Shown here in pieces: positions 1 through 9,440 of a stretch of 64,000 nucleotides of DNA. Made by a program: the position numbers and the translations under genes. The first letter of the stretch is position 1. Each line of letters starts with the position of its first letter. The notes beneath the pieces are model-generated. The model was not told where the DNA came from, did not search any database, and saw only the letters and a list, made by a program, of their open reading frames with translations. Source of the DNA: Candidatus Poribacteria bacterium (GTDB taxonomy: Bacteria; Poribacteria; WGA-4E; PCPOR2b); assembly GCA_028819845.1 (NCBI GenBank), contig JAPPKS010000014.1, forward strand, positions 1 to 64,000. The letters run 5' to 3'.

Positions 1-70
1 GCCCACTGATGATATCTAGCACACATTCGAGCTTAAATTCGGGTGTAAATTGACGCCTTGTCTTCGACAT
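1..70 (-). CDS. IS3-family transposase OrfA, N-terminal fragment (runs off left edge)
   Basis: Reading leftwards from the ATG at 70-68 gives a peptide starting MSKTRRQFTPEFKLE, the usual helix-turn-helix beginning of an IS3-family OrfA, which binds the element's ends. An AAAGGGG ribosome site lies just upstream. Only about 23 residues are inside the window, so completeness cannot be judged. It differs in sequence from the OrfA at 60890-61177, so it belongs to another IS subgroup. Confidence 0.75.
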   Translation of the reverse strand, partial: MSKTRRQFTPEFKLECVLDIISG

Positions 71-140
71 GATAGCCCCTTTCTGGACGGTTAGTCATTA
101 TAAAATCCTTCTTAGCTCACTGTCCAGTTTTTTGGGGTCA
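1..140 (-). mobile_element. End of an IS3-family insertion sequence
   Basis: The OrfA start at 70 is preceded by a terminal sequence at 121-140 which, read in the element's direction, is TGACCCCAAAAAACTGGACA. This TG-initiated, C- and A-rich end is typical of IS3-family inverted repeats. The element lies left of position 140 and its other end is outside the window, so the repeat pair and target duplication cannot be checked. Confidence 0.65.
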
Positions 141-277
141 TTCCAATTCTACTAGATTTTTATGTCTGATTGGAGTATAATAAAATTTTGGAGTGGAGTA
201 CACTACTAGGTGAATTTTAACCATGATTTGAATCGGCCATAACGAAATCGTAGCTGTCGATACATTGGCACCCATCT

Positions 278-2599
278 ATGATTTTCAAATCCATTACTTA
301 TTGGATCTGGTTTGCGTTATTCGTTATGTTAGGGTTAGTTTTAACGCGAATACCGCTGCTGAACGTGTTGGCTTTCGAGTTTTGCGCCATCCTCACAATC
401 GCCATCTCGCTCTCGGGGGCGCACGTCGCCGCAACATGCGTGAAGCAACTCCGAAATGAATCCACAAATCTCACGGCAACTTCCTTCCGAGTCGTAGTTA
501 GGCTATTCGGGAAATCGTTCTGCGCCAATGTATTGATGCTAATCCCTCCGTTAGCTATTGTCTTGGTGAATGCACTCCATATCAAAAACTGCGATTTTTT
601 AGACGGTGGTATTTTCTTTTTTCTCCTGCCTGTTATTAGTTGCGCGTATTCGACCGGCGCAGGCGTGTTTTTCGGATTGTGGTTTAAGAAGCGTTGGACC
701 GCCTATCTCATATATCACGTATATGTCTTCGCTACCCTCCTGCCACTGCTTCACAATCTTGTTTTTCATCCCCCTGTCTTTGGTTATCATTCGACTTTCG
801 GTTATTTCCCGGGACCAATCTACGATGAATACATTCCAATTTCCGGAACGCTCATTTTAGCCCGCGGCACAGCGCTTCTGTTGACTGGAATCTATTTGCT
901 ATTGGCAGTGGGCATGTTATCAGTCAAAGAAGGCCTTGAATCTCCGGTGAGGCTGCGCCTCCGAAATCTCTATCGTTTCGAGATTAGGTTTAGCAGCCTG
1001 ATGAGCCGCTTTTGTCTAGCCGCGATGATTGCGGCATTTGTGTCAATCTATCTACACCACAGTGAACTCGGTCTTCGTCCAACACGGAGTTACATCGAAA
1101 AAAGGCTGGGCGGTATGAAGGAGACTGAACACTTCAAGCTGTATTACGAAAAAGGTACTAGAGTTGAAAAGGACATTGAGTGGATTGCTCACGATCATGA
1201 GTTTCGCCATGCGCAACTGTCGGCATACTTCCAGATTCAACCCTCAAAAAAAATCCGATCTTATATCTACACGTCGCCTGACCAGAAAAAACAACTCATT
1301 GGCGCACGGGAGACATCAATTGAAGACCCATATGGAGGCGGTTTCCATATAAACTATGAGGAATTCCCTCATCCAGTAATGAAACATGAATTGGCACATG
1401 CTTTTACCGCAGATTGGCATCCGCTGCTAAAAGTTAGCCTCAAGCCGGGCTTGCATGAGGGAATCGCTGTCGCTGCAGCTTGGAATACTGAGCGGCTTTC
1501 GCCGCACCAACGCAGCAAAGCCATGCACCAGTTAAAAAATGCTCCAGAGATAAAACACATAATGGGACTGGGGTTCTGGAAAGAAGCATCATCACAAAGC
1601 TATACCTTGGCTGGTTCTTTCGTTCGTTTTCTCACCGATACTTACGGGATTGGAAAATTCAAGGACGTCTTTCCAACAGGCAATTTTGAGCAAACCTACG
1701 GAAAAACTTTGGACAATCTAGTTCAAGAATGGAAAGGCTTTCTAGAGAGTGTCCCTTTAACTGAAAACGATTTTGCGGTTGCGAAGGGACAATTCAATTT
1801 TCCGAGCATTTTCCAAAAAGTGTGTGCGCACAAGATTGCCGAATTATCTATACGTGCACAGACAGCGTACCGCGAATCCAATTTTGCCGCTGCATTACCG
1901 TTGTTCAAGGAAATTTTTAAATTAGATTCCGATGACCTGTCAAATCTGCTGGCGTTGATGAATACACACTATCATACGGGCGGTTACCGTGCGACGTTGG
2001 AATTAACAACGAAGATCAGTACACATCCCGACGCGAGTGTCAAGCAGATTGCAGAAGCGAAAAATGTAGAGGGGAATGTTCGCTGGCAGCAAGGAAGGCG
2101 TAATCAAGCTATTTCACATTACCAACAAGTGTTTGCGCTTCACGCTTCGGATGCCCGCATTCGGGATGTTCAAACCAAGCTGGCTATACTAGCGTTGGAT
2201 TTTGTTGGGGTCAAGGACAAACTGAGGCAGGTTCTAATCTCGCAGTCATCGCCCCAACTCAAGGAGGCACTACTTCACGAAGTTATTAACGAACTACCGG
2301 CGTGGGGGCTGCCACACTATCTGATGGGAAGACAACTCGAACTAGCCCAAAAGTACGTTGCCTCAAACCGCTACTGTTTCAAAGCAATCACTTTAGGACT
2401 GCCACACCAGAGTTTAGAAATCGAAAATGTGCGGTTGATTGGTGTAAACTCGTACCGCCTCGGACACTACGATTTAGCAATCGAACAATTTCAGCGGATT
2501 GCGGCGAAGGACAACGTGCCGCTTGGCATTATTTACAACGCAAGGGAATGGATTGAACGCTGTGACTGGGCGAAGGGTAAAATGGATGTTGGAATTTGA
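278..2599 (+). CDS. Membrane-anchored gluzincin peptidase with TPR repeats
   Basis: A 773-residue protein. Residues 1 to about 270 contain several hydrophobic segments and look like a polytopic membrane region. A zinc peptidase motif follows: HELAH with His370, Glu371 and His374, then LHEGIAV with Glu394, the spacing of gluzincins (Peptidase_MA-like). Residues from about 540 onwards carry TPR-like helical repeats, for example SNFAAALPLFKEIFKLD. The likely role is a membrane-bound protease whose TPR tail binds partners; the substrate is unknown. The start at 278 puts the first membrane helix at the N terminus; the ribosome site is weak. It stands alone, just downstream of an IS end. Confidence 0.6.
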   Translation: MIFKSITYWIWFALFVMLGLVLTRIPLLNVLAFEFCAILTIAISLSGAHVAATCVKQLRNESTNLTATSFRVVVRLFGKSFCANVLMLIPPLAIVLVNALHIKNCDFLDGGIFFFLLPVISCAYSTGAGVFFGLWFKKRWTAYLIYHVYVFATLLPLLHNLVFHPPVFGYHSTFGYFPGPIYDEYIPISGTLILARGTALLLTGIYLLLAVGMLSVKEGLESPVRLRLRNLYRFEIRFSSLMSRFCLAAMIAAFVSIYLHHSELGLRPTRSYIEKRLGGMKETEHFKLYYEKGTRVEKDIEWIAHDHEFRHAQLSAYFQIQPSKKIRSYIYTSPDQKKQLIGARETSIEDPYGGGFHINYEEFPHPVMKHELAHAFTADWHPLLKVSLKPGLHEGIAVAAAWNTERLSPHQRSKAMHQLKNAPEIKHIMGLGFWKEASSQSYTLAGSFVRFLTDTYGIGKFKDVFPTGNFEQTYGKTLDNLVQEWKGFLESVPLTENDFAVAKGQFNFPSIFQKVCAHKIAELSIRAQTAYRESNFAAALPLFKEIFKLDSDDLSNLLALMNTHYHTGGYRATLELTTKISTHPDASVKQIAEAKNVEGNVRWQQGRRNQAISHYQQVFALHASDARIRDVQTKLAILALDFVGVKDKLRQVLISQSSPQLKEALLHEVINELPAWGLPHYLMGRQLELAQKYVASNRYCFKAITLGLPHQSLEIENVRLIGVNSYRLGHYDLAIEQFQRIAAKDNVPLGIIYNAREWIERCDWAKGKMDVGI

Positions 2600-2773
2600 T
2601 ATTCCGCTTATGCGAATTTTGTAATTTTCAATGGTTGTATCAGTTTCTCAATCGCGGCAATTCGATTGGGGTTTACTTGACTAAAACGCAAAACTATGTA
2701 CTCAAATATCTATTATTTTCGCGCAATTTTTGATGTAGAAAGATGAGAAGCGCTTTTTCTATCCATGCGTGCT

Positions 2774-3541
2774 TCAATCTTCATTATTTAATAGGTACGG
2801 TTTCATAAGCGCTTTGAGGTTGTTGGATCTTTTAAGCCAACCGGTGAGGGCGCTCGCATAAAATGACTCCTGTTTTGCAAGAGTTTTTAGGAATTTGCGC
2901 TTACGGTCATCAAACTTTAGAAAAACCCTCCACGCATAATCTGGATCCTCTTTCAATGCCACGTCAATGTTATCGTTGAATTTCTTGACTGCCAAGGTGG
3001 TATGTGTTTTCCAGATTCCGTCCGGTTCCACATTTGCCAGTTTCTGAATAACCCGTGTCGCATTTTTACCTGCAAGCGTAGCAAAGTCCGCATATCCAGC
3101 TTGCAAGCACGGATGAACATCCCAGCAACGATATCGTTCAAAATAATCGTGGTAGAACCTTTTTATCACCACAATATTTGCATCGGGCGAAGTCAACGCA
3201 TCTTGACTCGTGTTTGCGCCCCCTAAGCGGATTACATTTGCGGGGAGGTTCGCTTTATCGCCTTGTTTATTCCGCCATTCTGACCATGCGACAGCCGTAA
3301 TGCCCGCGTAAGACACCCCTCCAACATGTGCGGGTTCATGGATATTCAGCCCGGCTTCATGCTTCAGGATAAATCTCAAAATATCATCGCGATCAGGCCC
3401 GTTTATTGGCGTAGTCTTGGCAACATCGGCGGTTCTTGGGCTCAATCCAACAAATTTCAGCAATATGAGTAATATCACGCAACTCAGACTGATTCGAAAG
3501 ACTGAAACGAGACCGTCAAATTTAGGTATCTTCATGAACAT
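2774..3541 (-). CDS. Secreted GH108-type N-acetylmuramidase
   Basis: A 255-residue protein with an N-terminal hydrophobic export segment (FRISLSCVILLILLKFVG). The domain begins with DDILRFILKHEAGLN and GGVSYAGIT, matching the glycoside hydrolase 108 pattern in which the Glu of the E-x-G motif is the catalytic acid. The C-terminal half resembles the companion peptidoglycan-binding-like domain (VIQKLANVEPDGIWKTHT). It probably cleaves peptidoglycan in the periplasm. A GGAGGG site fits the ATG at 3541; 3535 is also possible. It is a clear paralog of the signal-less protein at 55742-56374. Confidence 0.65.
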   Translation of the reverse strand: MFMKIPKFDGLVSVFRISLSCVILLILLKFVGLSPRTADVAKTTPINGPDRDDILRFILKHEAGLNIHEPAHVGGVSYAGITAVAWSEWRNKQGDKANLPANVIRLGGANTSQDALTSPDANIVVIKRFYHDYFERYRCWDVHPCLQAGYADFATLAGKNATRVIQKLANVEPDGIWKTHTTLAVKKFNDNIDVALKEDPDYAWRVFLKFDDRKRKFLKTLAKQESFYASALTGWLKRSNNLKALMKPYLLNNED

Positions 3542-3547
3542 GGACAC

Positions 3548-3930
3548 CCTCCGTCGACATCGATCTTGAACAGTGACTATGATTTTTGAGTTGGATTACT
3601 GAGTCAAGGGTTGGCTTAAATCATGGCTGCACAGGTACGACACAAAGCGTTATTGTAAACATTTGGTATTCCATGAACGCAATATCCGATGTACAAGTTG
3701 CGAAAAATTGAACATTCCAAATCCCAAGTTAAATCGCGGCGTTGAATTCCAGTGGGTGACTAAACAGTAAATCACAGCAATACCACCTTTCTGGTAGAAA
3801 TTCCGTCTTACCCGATAACGAAAACCTCAAACTAGCTTCTAGCGAGTCCACCTCAACGGTTAGTCAAGTAAATCATAAATCGGACATTCATGTTCGAGAA
3901 TAAATTATCGCCTTCAGGGGAAAATTAGGT
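3548..3930. other. Intergenic stretch without recognised content
   Basis: About 380 bases lie between the start of the muramidase gene and the end of the EamA transporter gene, both on the minus strand. I see no convincing ORF, RNA gene, repeat or strong terminator. It must contain the muramidase promoter, but no clear -35/-10 pair was picked out. Confidence 0.5.
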
Positions 3931-4848
3931 TTATTGCCGCAAGGCAACGACCATAGAGCCAACAACGACTAAGATTGTGCCTAAAATACTCAAGAAATTG
4001 AGTTGTTCATGTTGTATGACGTCTGGAAACAGGCTGCCGCCGAACGCCATGGCGGTAACAGTAATTAGCGGAATCAAGGCCAAAATCATGCTAACTCTCG
4101 ACGCTTCAAGATGGTTTAGTGCTTCGGCAAAGCTGCACCATGAAATTAATGTACTGAACGCACAAAATGCAAGCAGCAATCCCTCGGTGCGATTCAGGTT
4201 GAACAGTTGAGCAGGGCGTGCAATCGGCAGAAAAATCAGGATGGCAGTGAGATAAATAAGAAGTGCAATTGTTGCTGAAGGGAGCGTTTTAAGCAGTTGT
4301 TTTTGCGCAAGTGCGTACATCGTCCACGTTAACACGGCAGCGAGGATTAAAATGACGCCGCCCGTAAGATCAGTGAATCCAAACATTAGCTCATTAAGCC
4401 GACGATTGAAGAACAGCAGTAAACCTACGACCAATACTGCAAATCCGATCCATTGCAAGCGGACAAGACGCTCATTAAAGAAAACTAGACTACCTAACAG
4501 CATGAATATAGGTGCCAATTGGAAAACAACCTGTACCGTACTAGGAGAGACGTAATCCAGACCGAGGAGATACAGAATGTGGTTTGAGCATAAACTCAGA
4601 ATCGTAACGAACAGCAGTAATCTACGTGTTCCTTGAAGTTTCAACACAGAAAGGAGTTCATATCTGCGAACAACCGGAATCAATAATACTCCGCCAGCGA
4701 AAAGGAAACGATACCAGGTAATCGTGTATACATCCATGCTGTCCAGCAGCCGCTTTAGTGCGATGGGCGCCAAACCCCAGAAACACGCCGTGACAAATGA
4801 TAGCGCAAGCCCAAGACGCCAACGGCCGGTGGATTCATGAACATTCAT
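3931..4848 (-). CDS. EamA/DMT-family transporter (RhaT-like)
   Basis: A 305-residue protein that is hydrophobic throughout, with about ten predicted membrane helices in two similar halves of about 150 residues (first ACFWGLAPIALKRLL, second GGVILILAAVLTWTMYALAQ). This is the standard length and architecture of drug/metabolite transporters of the EamA type. It would act in the inner membrane as an exporter or permease of a small metabolite; the substrate cannot be told from sequence. The ATG at 4848 gives a short cytoplasmic N terminus. It is divergent from the dehydrogenase gene at 5327. Confidence 0.8.
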   Translation of the reverse strand: MNVHESTGRWRLGLALSFVTACFWGLAPIALKRLLDSMDVYTITWYRFLFAGGVLLIPVVRRYELLSVLKLQGTRRLLLFVTILSLCSNHILYLLGLDYVSPSTVQVVFQLAPIFMLLGSLVFFNERLVRLQWIGFAVLVVGLLLFFNRRLNELMFGFTDLTGGVILILAAVLTWTMYALAQKQLLKTLPSATIALLIYLTAILIFLPIARPAQLFNLNRTEGLLLAFCAFSTLISWCSFAEALNHLEASRVSMILALIPLITVTAMAFGGSLFPDVIQHEQLNFLSILGTILVVVGSMVVALRQ

Positions 4849-5326
4849 GGGTGGTTACCAAAAAACTGCAATCTTCGATACGCTGTCTTTCGATCACATG
4901 TTGTTAAAGGGAAAATGTACATAAATGTTTCTCCGGGTTTGGCTAAAAACATTGCCTAGCGTGTTTGCCTTGAGTTTTTTGTGTTGCGGGCGGACTCAAT
5001 GCCTGGCGGCGTAATAGCTCGATTTAGTAACGGACGGAAGCCCTTTTATGCTTGAGAATATTTCTTATCTACATTATAATATGCCGCATAATTATAATTG
5101 TTTTCTGCGTATTGTCAACCATATTGATATCATTCTAGTATTGACGCTGTACGTTAAATCCCACGTCTGCCCAACATTCCAACTATAGAACTATTGCCGA
5201 TCCGCATTTCAACTAAGCGCGACTAAAGGGACGACTACGATTGTCTACTGGCGTGTTTTAATTTCGAGCATCGCGTGGTTGATGCCGGTACGAGTGTATT
5301 AATACAGGGAGTTTTCGTTTGGAACG
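4849..5326. other. Divergent intergenic region
   Basis: This region of 478 bases separates the EamA gene from the plus-strand catabolic run. It has an AT-rich core around 5065-5110 with a good sigma-70-like promoter on the plus strand (listed separately). No ORF, repeat or RNA was recognised. Confidence 0.5.
5052..5080 (+). promoter_or_regulatory. Putative sigma-70-type promoter
   Basis: TTGAGA at 5052-5057 and TATAAT at 5075-5080 are separated by 17 bases, close to the ideal housekeeping promoter. It points towards the dehydrogenase gene, leaving a leader of roughly 240 bases. No start site data are available. Confidence 0.4.
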
Positions 5327-6535
5327 ATGGACTCGGAAACTAACTTGCAGCTACTTAAACTCATGAAGATGAAAGACAAGGTAAGGTTTGGTGTCATCGG
5401 CTGCGGTGTAGCCGCTTGGATGGGACACCTAACTTGGATTTGGGAACACCCAAATGCCGAGCTAGTCGTCGTTTGCGATACAGACATTGAGCGTGCTATT
5501 CAGGCGAGACAGCGATATAACGCCCGCGCTGTTTCGACGAGCTACCAAGACGTACTGAAGCGAGATGACGTTGACGCCGTGTCGATATGTACTCCACCTG
5601 CCTACCACCACGAAATGGCGGTGGCTGCCGCCGAACATAAAAAACACGTCTTGCTAGAGAAGCCGATGGCGCGCAATGTGCAGGAGTGCGATGATATCAT
5701 CGCGGCGGCTGAGCACAATGAAATTCGCCTGATGCTCGGGCATGAAAAACGCTTCAACTTTGGGTTGGAACGCATTAAGCAAATCATTGATAACGGCACG
5801 CTGGGCGAAGTGTTTTACCTCGTTGTGCACTGGGGTGCAGCGGTCAAGCTTGCGCCGGACGAGCTCATCCCGGAAGGCTATCGTGAAAACTATGACTGGC
5901 GGTGGAAGGATGAAAGGGTTGGCGGCGGCATCATTCTTGACCATTTGCCGCATTATGTGGATTTGTGGCGTTGGTGGACCGGATCTGAAGTCGAGACTGT
6001 ATCCGCCGAAATCCAAAATGTTACACGCGATTACTTGGGCAATCCGGAGATTGGCGTCTGGGAGGATTTCGGCGTTGTTCTAATGCGGTTCAAAAACGGC
6101 ACCGTGGGCGTCTTTGACACCGGCACGGTAGGGCGCAGCTTATCTCCAATCTTGCACATTGGCTCTGGTTTAGGTGAATGGTCGGAATTTGGCTACATCC
6201 ATGGCACACGGGGACATCTCACATTCGATTTGCCGCCGTGGGATTCACCTGAACATGGCCGTATAATGATATGGTCGCTGGAGAACAAGCATCAAAGCGA
6301 CCGCGGTTGGTATCAGGTGGAAATGCCCGAGCCAACTCGCGCCCCAGGCGGGCCATTGTCTCCTAGTACCAACGAACAGTATATGTTCCGACGCCAAATA
6401 GACAACTTTGTTCAATCTATTATGAACGATACCCAGCCGTTAGTCGGAGGGCGCGACGGCCGCGCTACCTTGGCTGTAGTCGAAGCGGCGTACGAATCCC
6501 ATCGAACCGGACAGAAATTGCAGATTAAACCGTAA
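5327..6535 (+). CDS. Gfo/Idh/MocA-family NAD(P)-dependent dehydrogenase
   Basis: A 402-residue protein. The N terminus has the Rossmann dinucleotide motif GVIGCGVAAW, followed by the family's EKP signature (LLEKPMARN), in which Lys takes part in catalysis. The C-terminal alpha/beta domain carries GGGIILDHLPHYVDLWRW, matching the usual G-x-x-x-D-x-x-x-H substrate-site region. The family oxidises or reduces sugars, inositols and related polyols. The ATG at 5327 gives 12 residues before the core fold; the in-frame ATG at 5363 is an equally good start. First gene of a plus-strand run of enzymes ending at 10235. Confidence 0.85.
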   Translation: MDSETNLQLLKLMKMKDKVRFGVIGCGVAAWMGHLTWIWEHPNAELVVVCDTDIERAIQARQRYNARAVSTSYQDVLKRDDVDAVSICTPPAYHHEMAVAAAEHKKHVLLEKPMARNVQECDDIIAAAEHNEIRLMLGHEKRFNFGLERIKQIIDNGTLGEVFYLVVHWGAAVKLAPDELIPEGYRENYDWRWKDERVGGGIILDHLPHYVDLWRWWTGSEVETVSAEIQNVTRDYLGNPEIGVWEDFGVVLMRFKNGTVGVFDTGTVGRSLSPILHIGSGLGEWSEFGYIHGTRGHLTFDLPPWDSPEHGRIMIWSLENKHQSDRGWYQVEMPEPTRAPGGPLSPSTNEQYMFRRQIDNFVQSIMNDTQPLVGGRDGRATLAVVEAAYESHRTGQKLQIKP

Positions 6536-6685
6536 TTTGGAGATTATAAAATTACAGACGTACATTGATATCTGTGCAGGTGGAATGCGCAGTGCATTAT
6601 CAAAAAGCGGGCAGGTAATAATCAGAATCATCTAGCGTTGGAAAATCTTGCCATAACGCTTGCCGCAAACAGAAGGAGAATTACC

Positions 6686-7639
6686 ATGGATACGCCATAT
6701 TTAACACCATTGCTCAAAAAAGACCGTCCAATCTGGATTATGGGGGTACACGATGTGGTATCCGCCAAGATTGCTGAACGGGCGGGCTTTGACGCTGTGG
6801 GGGTACAGTCGCTGCAAATCGCTTTTGTAAATGGCCAACCGGACATCGGCGTAATTACGCCTGATGAGACTGTCGAGGTGTGCCGCAAAATTCGCCGTTC
6901 AGTTAATTTGCCAATTGTCGTGGACTTCGAGCAGGGATTCGGTGAACCTTATGCTTCAGTGTATTGGATGCACGAGTTTGAGCGCGCCGGCGTTGCGGGC
7001 GTACACATTGACGATTACGGTTTGCCGTATAAATGCCCGTTTATTCCACCACACGTCATGGCGATTGAGCCGATGGATCAGACCGCAGACAAGATTCGGG
7101 CAATGGCGGGTGAAAAACTCAACCCTGAATTCATGGTAATCGGGCGACCGGGTACTTATGTCGCAAGAGTTCACCCTGACGAGGAATCGCGGCGCGAGGA
7201 TTGGTTACGGCGCGCCAACGCCTACCAAGAGGCCGGATCGGATGCCCTTATGGCAATCTGTTGGTCGGTTGAACATGCCCGCTTTTTCCGCAGCCAGGTG
7301 GATGGACCAATGATGACCATCCGTACCCTAGGCACCGAAATCGACGCGGATCGCGTCCAATATACGTCTGACATGATGCAATTGAGCGTGGATGAACTTT
7401 ACGAATTGGGCTATCAACTCCAAATTGAACCGACGACCATGCTAGGTGTTGCCGTTAACGCGATGGTCAAAGCCATGGAACTTGAAAAGCAGACCGGGCG
7501 GATTAGTAGTGTGGCCGAACAACACGGCAACCTCTATAATTTACTAGAATCGTGGATGAACGTGTCCGAAGTGCGCAGGATTCGAGAGTCGTACGGACAG
7601 GCAGAACTGCCGTCGGGCATGAAGCCGGAAGGGAAATGA
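6686..7639 (+). CDS. Isocitrate lyase/PEP mutase superfamily enzyme
   Basis: A 317-residue TIM-barrel enzyme. VHDVVSAKIAERAGFDAVGV and GVITPDETVEVCRKI are the standard opening of the PEP mutase/isocitrate lyase superfamily. The metal-binding stretch normally reading D-x-D is here D80-F-E82 (VVDFEQGFG). The loop that holds KKCGH in isocitrate lyases is YKCPF (Cys117). It probably cleaves or forms a C-C bond next to a 2-oxo or 2-hydroxy acid; the exact substrate is open. A strong AGAAGGAG site fixes the start at 6686 rather than further upstream. Confidence 0.75.
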   Translation: MDTPYLTPLLKKDRPIWIMGVHDVVSAKIAERAGFDAVGVQSLQIAFVNGQPDIGVITPDETVEVCRKIRRSVNLPIVVDFEQGFGEPYASVYWMHEFERAGVAGVHIDDYGLPYKCPFIPPHVMAIEPMDQTADKIRAMAGEKLNPEFMVIGRPGTYVARVHPDEESRREDWLRRANAYQEAGSDALMAICWSVEHARFFRSQVDGPMMTIRTLGTEIDADRVQYTSDMMQLSVDELYELGYQLQIEPTTMLGVAVNAMVKAMELEKQTGRISSVAEQHGNLYNLLESWMNVSEVRRIRESYGQAELPSGMKPEGK

Positions 7640-7813
7640 AAAAACTGGCACAGGGACATTTGTTTTGACAAGGGAAATAATAGTACGCTCATTGGCGGCT
7701 TAGATCATCTGAGTTAAGGTTCGTACTGTTCCTGAAGGAAGCGAATCAAAACACGCTGCGGCATCGTTTAGGCAATAAGCGATGATTCACACAATCTTGA
7801 AAGGGGGTTGATA

Positions 7814-8230
7814 ATGTTAACCGGTTTGTGGACTATCGGTATCAAGGTTCCGGATCTTGAGCGTGAGTTGGAATTTCACCGCCAAATCGGAAACGAAATT
7901 GTGCTAGACGAGACACTCGAAATAGATGGCGAATTTTTCCGCGTGCCGTTAGTCAAGATGGGCGACAAATATCTGCACTTGGCGGAGAAGATGGTCTACG
8001 AGGATTGGCTTGGGAAAACGTTGCCGTACGGTATGACACATTTGGTCTATATGTCGAGCAGTTTGGATCAAGATGTTGACAAAGCGCTCGCCGGCGGCGC
8101 CGAAATGATGCGGGATATAGCCGAAGTTTCAGCGGGTTTCGGCGAGCGAAGGGTAGCGTTTATGATTTCGCCCAGCGGCTGGATCGTTGAGTTTATCGAA
8201 ATCAAGAAGAATCTTGTACCTGAAGTTTGA
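7814..8230 (+). CDS. VOC-superfamily (glyoxalase/dioxygenase fold) protein
   Basis: A 138-residue protein with the beta-alpha-beta-beta-beta repeats of the vicinal oxygen chelate fold: an opening strand LWTIGIKVPDLERELEFH and a closing strand FMISPSGWIVEFIEI. In this family the ends of these strands supply metal ligands; here an early His (EFHRQIG) and the late Glu (VEFIE) are candidates. It could be a small isomerase, lyase or dioxygenase acting on a product of the neighbouring enzymes. AAAGGGGG at 7800-7807 selects the ATG at 7814 over a TTG at 7808. Confidence 0.7.
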   Translation: MLTGLWTIGIKVPDLERELEFHRQIGNEIVLDETLEIDGEFFRVPLVKMGDKYLHLAEKMVYEDWLGKTLPYGMTHLVYMSSSLDQDVDKALAGGAEMMRDIAEVSAGFGERRVAFMISPSGWIVEFIEIKKNLVPEV

Positions 8231-8486
8231 TGCTAATACAGTAACAGTGTTATTGTGAAATGCGTGTGCTACTCAAAGCCGCAAAACGAGAGATGCAAAC
8301 AGACGGTGTCCGACGTTGTAGGAACACGTACCGGGAATAGGAAAATGTCGGCATATCGATTCCGCTGTGTATCAATAACTCGTCTACAAAACAATACTGA
8401 AGTATTCAAATAGATTAGAACAAACTTTGAAAAGACGTTAAGGCTAGGTAAGAATATATATCAAAGGAGCAACGGAGGTAAGTATC

Positions 8487-9281
8487 ATGCGTATTAGTGA
8501 CCATGTTTACATGGTAGGAAGTGACCAATTTGCGCTAAGTTATCCCCTTGACTGCAACTGTTTTCTAATTGACGGCGGAACGGCGTTAGGATTGGTGGAT
8601 ACGGGGTTGGGCATGGGCGTGGATGATATTATGGCAAACATTATCTCCGATGGCTTCGACCCAGAGCTATTAAAGCACATACTAATCACCCACTCGCATT
8701 TAGGGCATTGGGGCGGCGCCGATGCACTTCGCCAACTCACAGGCGCCGAGGTATGGGTGCATACACTAGGTGCGAGTTTAATGGAAAGTGTTGACGGCGA
8801 CCCTGCGATTGAACTCAACTTTAAGTATGGCCGCTATCCGTCCGAGTTTAAGCCGCGCGCCTGCCCAAATGTTTCCACATTTGCCGATGGAGAACGGATA
8901 CAGATCGGGGACATTGAGGTTGAAGCTATACTGGTGCAGGGCCATACGAAGGACGCCACCTGTTTTTCATTCAGCGATAATGGGAAGCGCGCACTATGCA
9001 CGGGCGATACAGTTTTTTACGCCGGCAAGCTGGGTTTATTGAATCTGGATGGATTTAGCATGGCTGACTATCGGCGCGATATCCACAAACTAGCCAATCT
9101 AGAAGTTGATGTGTTATTGCCGGGGCACGGCGTATTTGTAGTCAGGGGCGGGCAGAAACACATCAAACGGGCGATACATAAGCTCAGTGATTTCGTGATG
9201 CCGGAGACATTTTTTGAAGTCAACGAGTTTACATGGGAAAGTGATTACCTCGAAATCATGACTGATCAAGAGAGTGAATAA
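8487..9281 (+). CDS. Metallo-beta-lactamase-fold hydrolase with altered HxHxDH motif
   Basis: A 264-residue MBL-fold protein. The first zinc motif reads THSHLGHWGG: His69, His71 and His74 are kept but the Asp that normally precedes the last His is Gly73. The other ligands look intact: VQGHT, CTGDT and LLPGHG. The family hydrolyses thioesters, lactones and similar bonds; loss of the Asp would be expected to remove the second zinc site or weaken activity, so function may differ. A GGAGG site lies a few bases before the ATG. It sits in the catabolic run between the VOC and SDR genes. Confidence 0.75.
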   Translation: MRISDHVYMVGSDQFALSYPLDCNCFLIDGGTALGLVDTGLGMGVDDIMANIISDGFDPELLKHILITHSHLGHWGGADALRQLTGAEVWVHTLGASLMESVDGDPAIELNFKYGRYPSEFKPRACPNVSTFADGERIQIGDIEVEAILVQGHTKDATCFSFSDNGKRALCTGDTVFYAGKLGLLNLDGFSMADYRRDIHKLANLEVDVLLPGHGVFVVRGGQKHIKRAIHKLSDFVMPETFFEVNEFTWESDYLEIMTDQESE

Positions 9282-9440
9282 CGGCCGCGATTTTCTTCGA
9301 TTCAGGTTGACCGTGACGTTTAACCGTTGGCTCAACGCAACCTACAAGGACCAGAGTAAGGAGCGCGGGAGCCCTGGATTTCACCGGAGAGGCGGTAACA
9401 GACAATTTTTTTTACCCCCAAAAAATAGTAGGAGGATAGT

